DNA of 6,990 bases. It comes from Treponema sp. (GTDB lineage: Bacteria > Spirochaetota > Spirochaetia > Treponematales > Treponemataceae). The notes under the pieces are model-generated. The model saw nothing but the letters and a program-made list of their open reading frames with translations. It searched no databases and was not told where the DNA came from. The translations under genes were made by a program, and so were the position numbers. The DNA lies in the NCBI GenBank assembly GCA_003455655.1, contig DMQP01000140.1:1-6990 (forward strand). Reading direction: 5' to 3'. The number at the start of each line of letters is the position of its first letter. Within the stretch, counting starts at the first letter, position 1. This document shows positions 4,843 to 6,990 of this stretch, one piece after another.

Positions 4843-5625
4843 TTATTCCGCATAGGAAATAGTGTACTGCAAAGTTCCATCTTCGCGGTAAATGTTTTCA
4901 TACCAGGTTTCATAAGAAAAACCTTCTGAAACTTTTATGTATGAATTGGTGTGATGTTCATCATATTCGTAGATAGTTGGCTCTGAGTCTCGTGACATTT
5001 GGTAGGTACGAATTTTATCGCCCGACTGATTGTAGTCATAAAACTCTTCATACAAATTATTTGAACCGTAGTCTATCGTTTTTTGGCGTAAGTCTCCGTG
5101 TTGGTCGTAACGAAGCCATTGGTCATAACGAAGTGTGTTACTGCCAGGAGTAAAAGATTTTGCGTGAATCAAATTGCCGTCATCATCATACTCATTCCAA
5201 ATTTCTTCTTCATTGTTAAGAGAGTGAACTAAGTTTCCCTTTGAGTCATACTCGTAAGTGGTAACTTTAGGTGCACGCTCTGAATCGTCAAGATTGGTGT
5301 AAGTAATGCGACGAGTCATTTGGTTTTGAGCGTTGTAGACAGCAATCCATTCTTCACCAAAAGAATCTTTGTAGTGAGTTTGATTTCCTTTAGCATCATA
5401 TTCGAACGTAATGGTAAGACCCTGCAGTTTACATTCAAGAGGCTGACCTTTTTCGTTATAAAGCGTAATAGCTGTTACCGAGACCGTGTGCTTTTCTGTT
5501 CCACTTGGACGAGTAACTTCTATTTCAAGTTGGTCTCCCAACTGAGGTAAAGAGCTTTCTGCTTTCTGTGCAAAAGCAAATGCTGCACAAAAGGCAAAGG
5601 CTGCTGCAATAATTGTTTTTTTCAT
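4843..5625 (-). CDS. Exported YD/RHS-like repeat protein of unknown function
   Basis: A 260-residue protein with a Sec signal peptide: MKKT, a hydrophobic core (5-18) and a likely signal peptidase I site after AFA (residue 19). Cys13 is preceded by Phe, so it is not a convincing lipobox. The mature protein is mostly degenerate YD-type repeats, with cores FEYDAKGNQTH (74), YEYDSKGNLVH (124), NEYDDDGNLIH (144), LRYDQHGDLRQ (171), YDYNQSGDKI (196) and YEYDEHH (219), plus weaker copies near 97 and 246. Such beta-strand repeats are known from RHS/YD proteins and can form shells or bind sugars or proteins. There is no RHS core hallmark and no C-terminal toxin domain; the protein ends just after the last repeat. 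A good Shine-Dalgarno GGAAGG (complement of 5633-5638) lies 7 nt before the ATG. It sits 27 nt after the GH94 gene and 5 nt before the CYTH gene. Location is probably periplasm or outer surface. Confidence 0.75.
   Translation of the reverse strand: MKKTIIAAAFAFCAAFAFAQKAESSLPQLGDQLEIEVTRPSGTEKHTVSVTAITLYNEKGQPLECKLQGLTITFEYDAKGNQTHYKDSFGEEWIAVYNAQNQMTRRITYTNLDDSERAPKVTTYEYDSKGNLVHSLNNEEEIWNEYDDDGNLIHAKSFTPGSNTLRYDQWLRYDQHGDLRQKTIDYGSNNLYEEFYDYNQSGDKIRTYQMSRDSEPTIYEYDEHHTNSYIKVSEGFSYETWYENIYREDGTLQYTISYAE
4870..5406 (-). repeat. Degenerate tandem YD-type protein repeats
   Basis: The Y-[DN]-x-x-G-[ND] core recurs at residues near 75, 97, 125, 145, 172, 197, 220 and 246 of the exported protein, that is every 20-28 residues, with about eight copies counting weak ones. 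Similarity is at protein level; the DNA copies have diverged, which argues for an old repeat under selection rather than recent slippage. Confidence 0.65.
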
Positions 5626-5652
5626 TTTCTTGCCTTCCTTAGTTAGCTTTTT

Positions 5653-6990
5653 TTACAGACGCTCAGGGTCTGCATTTTTTGCTTCGACTTTACCCATAAG
5701 GGCAACAACGGTGTTTTCTTCCTTGAGTTTTTCTGCGGGAATGACATTACCGTCAATTTTTTCTCCGTTAAGTGTAAGACTTACAATTCCCTTGCAAACA
5801 TGGTTGGGGTTCTGAACATCAATGTGCAGAATCTTTGAGCGGAAGCGGCGCTGAACTTTAAAGCCGTCCCAACTGTCAGGAATACAGGGGTCAATCATCA
5901 TGCCTTCGTACTGAGGACGAATACCCAAAATGTACTGAGTAAGACTGTAGTATGCCCAAGTTGCAGCCCCGCTAAGCCAACTGTTGCGACAGTTACCAGC
6001 ACGAGGACTAAAGACACTGTATGTAGTCTGACCTTGTACATAGGGTTCGCACTGACGAATTTCTGCTTTGTCGTTGTAAGCTGCAGGAAGGGCCGCCTTA
6101 CAGTATTCGTAAGCACGGTTACCGTTACCCAAAAGTGTTTCTGCAATAATGCCCCAGCCTTGAGTGTGATTAAAGATACCAGCATTTTCTTTTATGCCAC
6201 TGTTGAATACAACTGCACGCATAACTTCGATGCTTGTCTTTGAGAATGGAGGAGCACAGAGCATAAGACCGTAGGGAGTTGCAAGCTTTTCTTTAACCGT
6301 TTGCATACATTCGCGAGCTTGGTCGGGAGTTGCAGCGTTTGAAAGAACAGACCAAACTTGTGTGTTAAAGTAAACCTGACCTTCTTCGTAACTTTTTGTT
6401 CCGTATACGGTTCCGTCTTCACCAATAGCCCAAATCCACCACTTGCCGTCCCAGCATTTTTTCTGAATGGCTTCATCAAGTTTTTTACGTTCTGCTAAAG
6501 CCCATTGGGCTTCATCATTCTTACCTAAGCGGCGAGAAATATCTGCATAAGTGGTAAAGCCCAAACGCAACTGGAAGGCAACAAAGAGACTTTCTCCGTG
6601 ATAGCCCAACTTAAGACAGTCGTTCCAGTCTGCTAAAAGACCACAGGGAATTCCATCTACACCCATGTGATTTAAGTTGAACAAAAGAGCTTGCTTTAAG
6701 TGACCGTAAACAGTTGCTTCTCCGTGATCAGCATAAGGAACTACTTTGTTATACAGTTCAAACTTACCGCTTTCTGCAATGTAAGCAGGAACCGCATTAA
6801 AGAACCACAGACAATCGTCTGAACGGTAATCTTCTTCTTTGGGAGCTTTTTCATGACCAGGATTGTGGTTTGTAGTAATAACAGGAATTGCTCCACCGTT
6901 TGCAACTTGACCAGAAAGCATGCGGTACATGCGTTCTTCTGCTTGTTCGGGAATAGCAGCACTTACACCCAAAATGTCTTGAACACTGTC
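5653..6990 (-). CDS. GH94 family glycoside phosphorylase, cellobiose phosphorylase-like (C-terminal part, cut by window end)
   Basis: Inverting phosphorylase that splits a beta-linked disaccharide with phosphate to a sugar 1-phosphate plus a free sugar, saving ATP in cytoplasmic catabolism. The gene continues past 6990; 445 C-terminal residues are visible of about 800 usual for the family. The first visible codons read DSVQDILG, matching the family's RDS.QD.LG motif. Numbering from the TTG at 6972: YRSDDCLWF (49-57), then ADWNDCL (114-120) with the likely general acid D118, then GESLFVA (126-132), FNTQVW (202-207), IFNHTQGW (266-273) with the phosphate-binding His269, EPYVQGQ (309-315), NSWLSGAATW (330-339) and YILGIRP..EG (347-357). 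The phosphate-site Thr of NSWLTG is Ser334 here, a conservative change. Cellobiose is the best guess as substrate, but other beta-glucosides or diacetylchitobiose are possible. The C-terminal 60 residues form a small beta domain usual in the family. It is the first visible gene of the - strand operon; the TTG at 6972 is not its true start. Confidence 0.85.
   Translation of the reverse strand, partial: DSVQDILGVSAAIPEQAEERMYRMLSGQVANGGAIPVITTNHNPGHEKAPKEEDYRSDDCLWFFNAVPAYIAESGKFELYNKVVPYADHGEATVYGHLKQALLFNLNHMGVDGIPCGLLADWNDCLKLGYHGESLFVAFQLRLGFTTYADISRRLGKNDEAQWALAERKKLDEAIQKKCWDGKWWIWAIGEDGTVYGTKSYEEGQVYFNTQVWSVLSNAATPDQARECMQTVKEKLATPYGLMLCAPPFSKTSIEVMRAVVFNSGIKENAGIFNHTQGWGIIAETLLGNGNRAYEYCKAALPAAYNDKAEIRQCEPYVQGQTTYSVFSPRAGNCRNSWLSGAATWAYYSLTQYILGIRPQYEGMMIDPCIPDSWDGFKVQRRFRSKILHIDVQNPNHVCKGIVSLTLNGEKIDGNVIPAEKLKEENTVVALMGKVEAKNADPERL

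Noticed and set aside
4843..5625. Reading the YD-repeat protein as a lipoprotein because of Cys13
   Set aside because: The residue before Cys13 is Phe and the hydrophobic core continues after it to a clear AFA cleavage site, which does not fit even a relaxed spirochaete lipobox.
4843..5625. RHS-type toxin or toxin-antitoxin module
   Set aside because: No variable C-terminal toxin domain, no core peptidase motif and no small immunity gene follow; the next gene is a conserved CYTH enzyme.
5655..5677. Possible + strand terminator: CAGAC 5656-5660 with GTCTG 5668-5672, then a T-run
   Set aside because: The stem is only 5 bp with a 7-nt loop, no + strand gene lies upstream, and it falls inside the GH94 coding region.

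Overview
The window looks like chromosomal DNA of a spirochaete, most likely Treponema or a close relative. The grounds are the order rplM-rpsI-recX followed by a MerR/excisionase-type HTH fused to a receiver domain, a GH94 phosphorylase, a DUF975 membrane protein and a short SppA. I recall an rplM-rpsI-recX order from treponemes, but this is from memory and unchecked. The genes are compact, with bacterial Shine-Dalgarno sites and a mix of ATG, GTG and TTG starts. I see no insertion sequence, phage gene, tRNA, rRNA or CRISPR array. No stretch over 300 bases lacks a gene.

Left half, + strand (1-2278): a strong promoter and a structured leader of about 88 nt precede rplM (uL13) and rpsI (uS9). 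recX starts from a TTG codon 7 nt after the rpsI stop, so it is probably translated from the same message. A 10-bp hairpin followed at some distance by eight T lies just inside recX and could damp read-through. A near-consensus extended -10 promoter overlaps the end of recX. Its predicted transcription start coincides with the ATG of a response regulator whose DNA-binding domain precedes its receiver domain.

Right half, - strand (2277-6990, read right to left): five genes run in one direction with gaps of 27, 5, 50 and 9 nt, probably as one operon. They are the C-terminal half of a GH94 glycoside phosphorylase (cut by the window edge), a small exported YD/RHS-like repeat protein, a CYTH-domain protein, a DUF975 membrane protein and SppA. 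A good intrinsic terminator follows sppA. The two halves converge there, and the hairpin is well paired only on the - strand.

The left cluster joins ribosome production, RecA control and an orphan regulator. The right cluster joins sugar phosphorolysis to envelope functions (exported repeat protein, membrane protein, membrane peptidase); any functional link there is inferred from proximity only. Nothing here is clearly a new defence or mobile system. The most notable points are RNA-level control elements (L13 leader, possible leaderless regulator, recX hairpin), the HTH-receiver domain order and the DUF975-SppA pairing.
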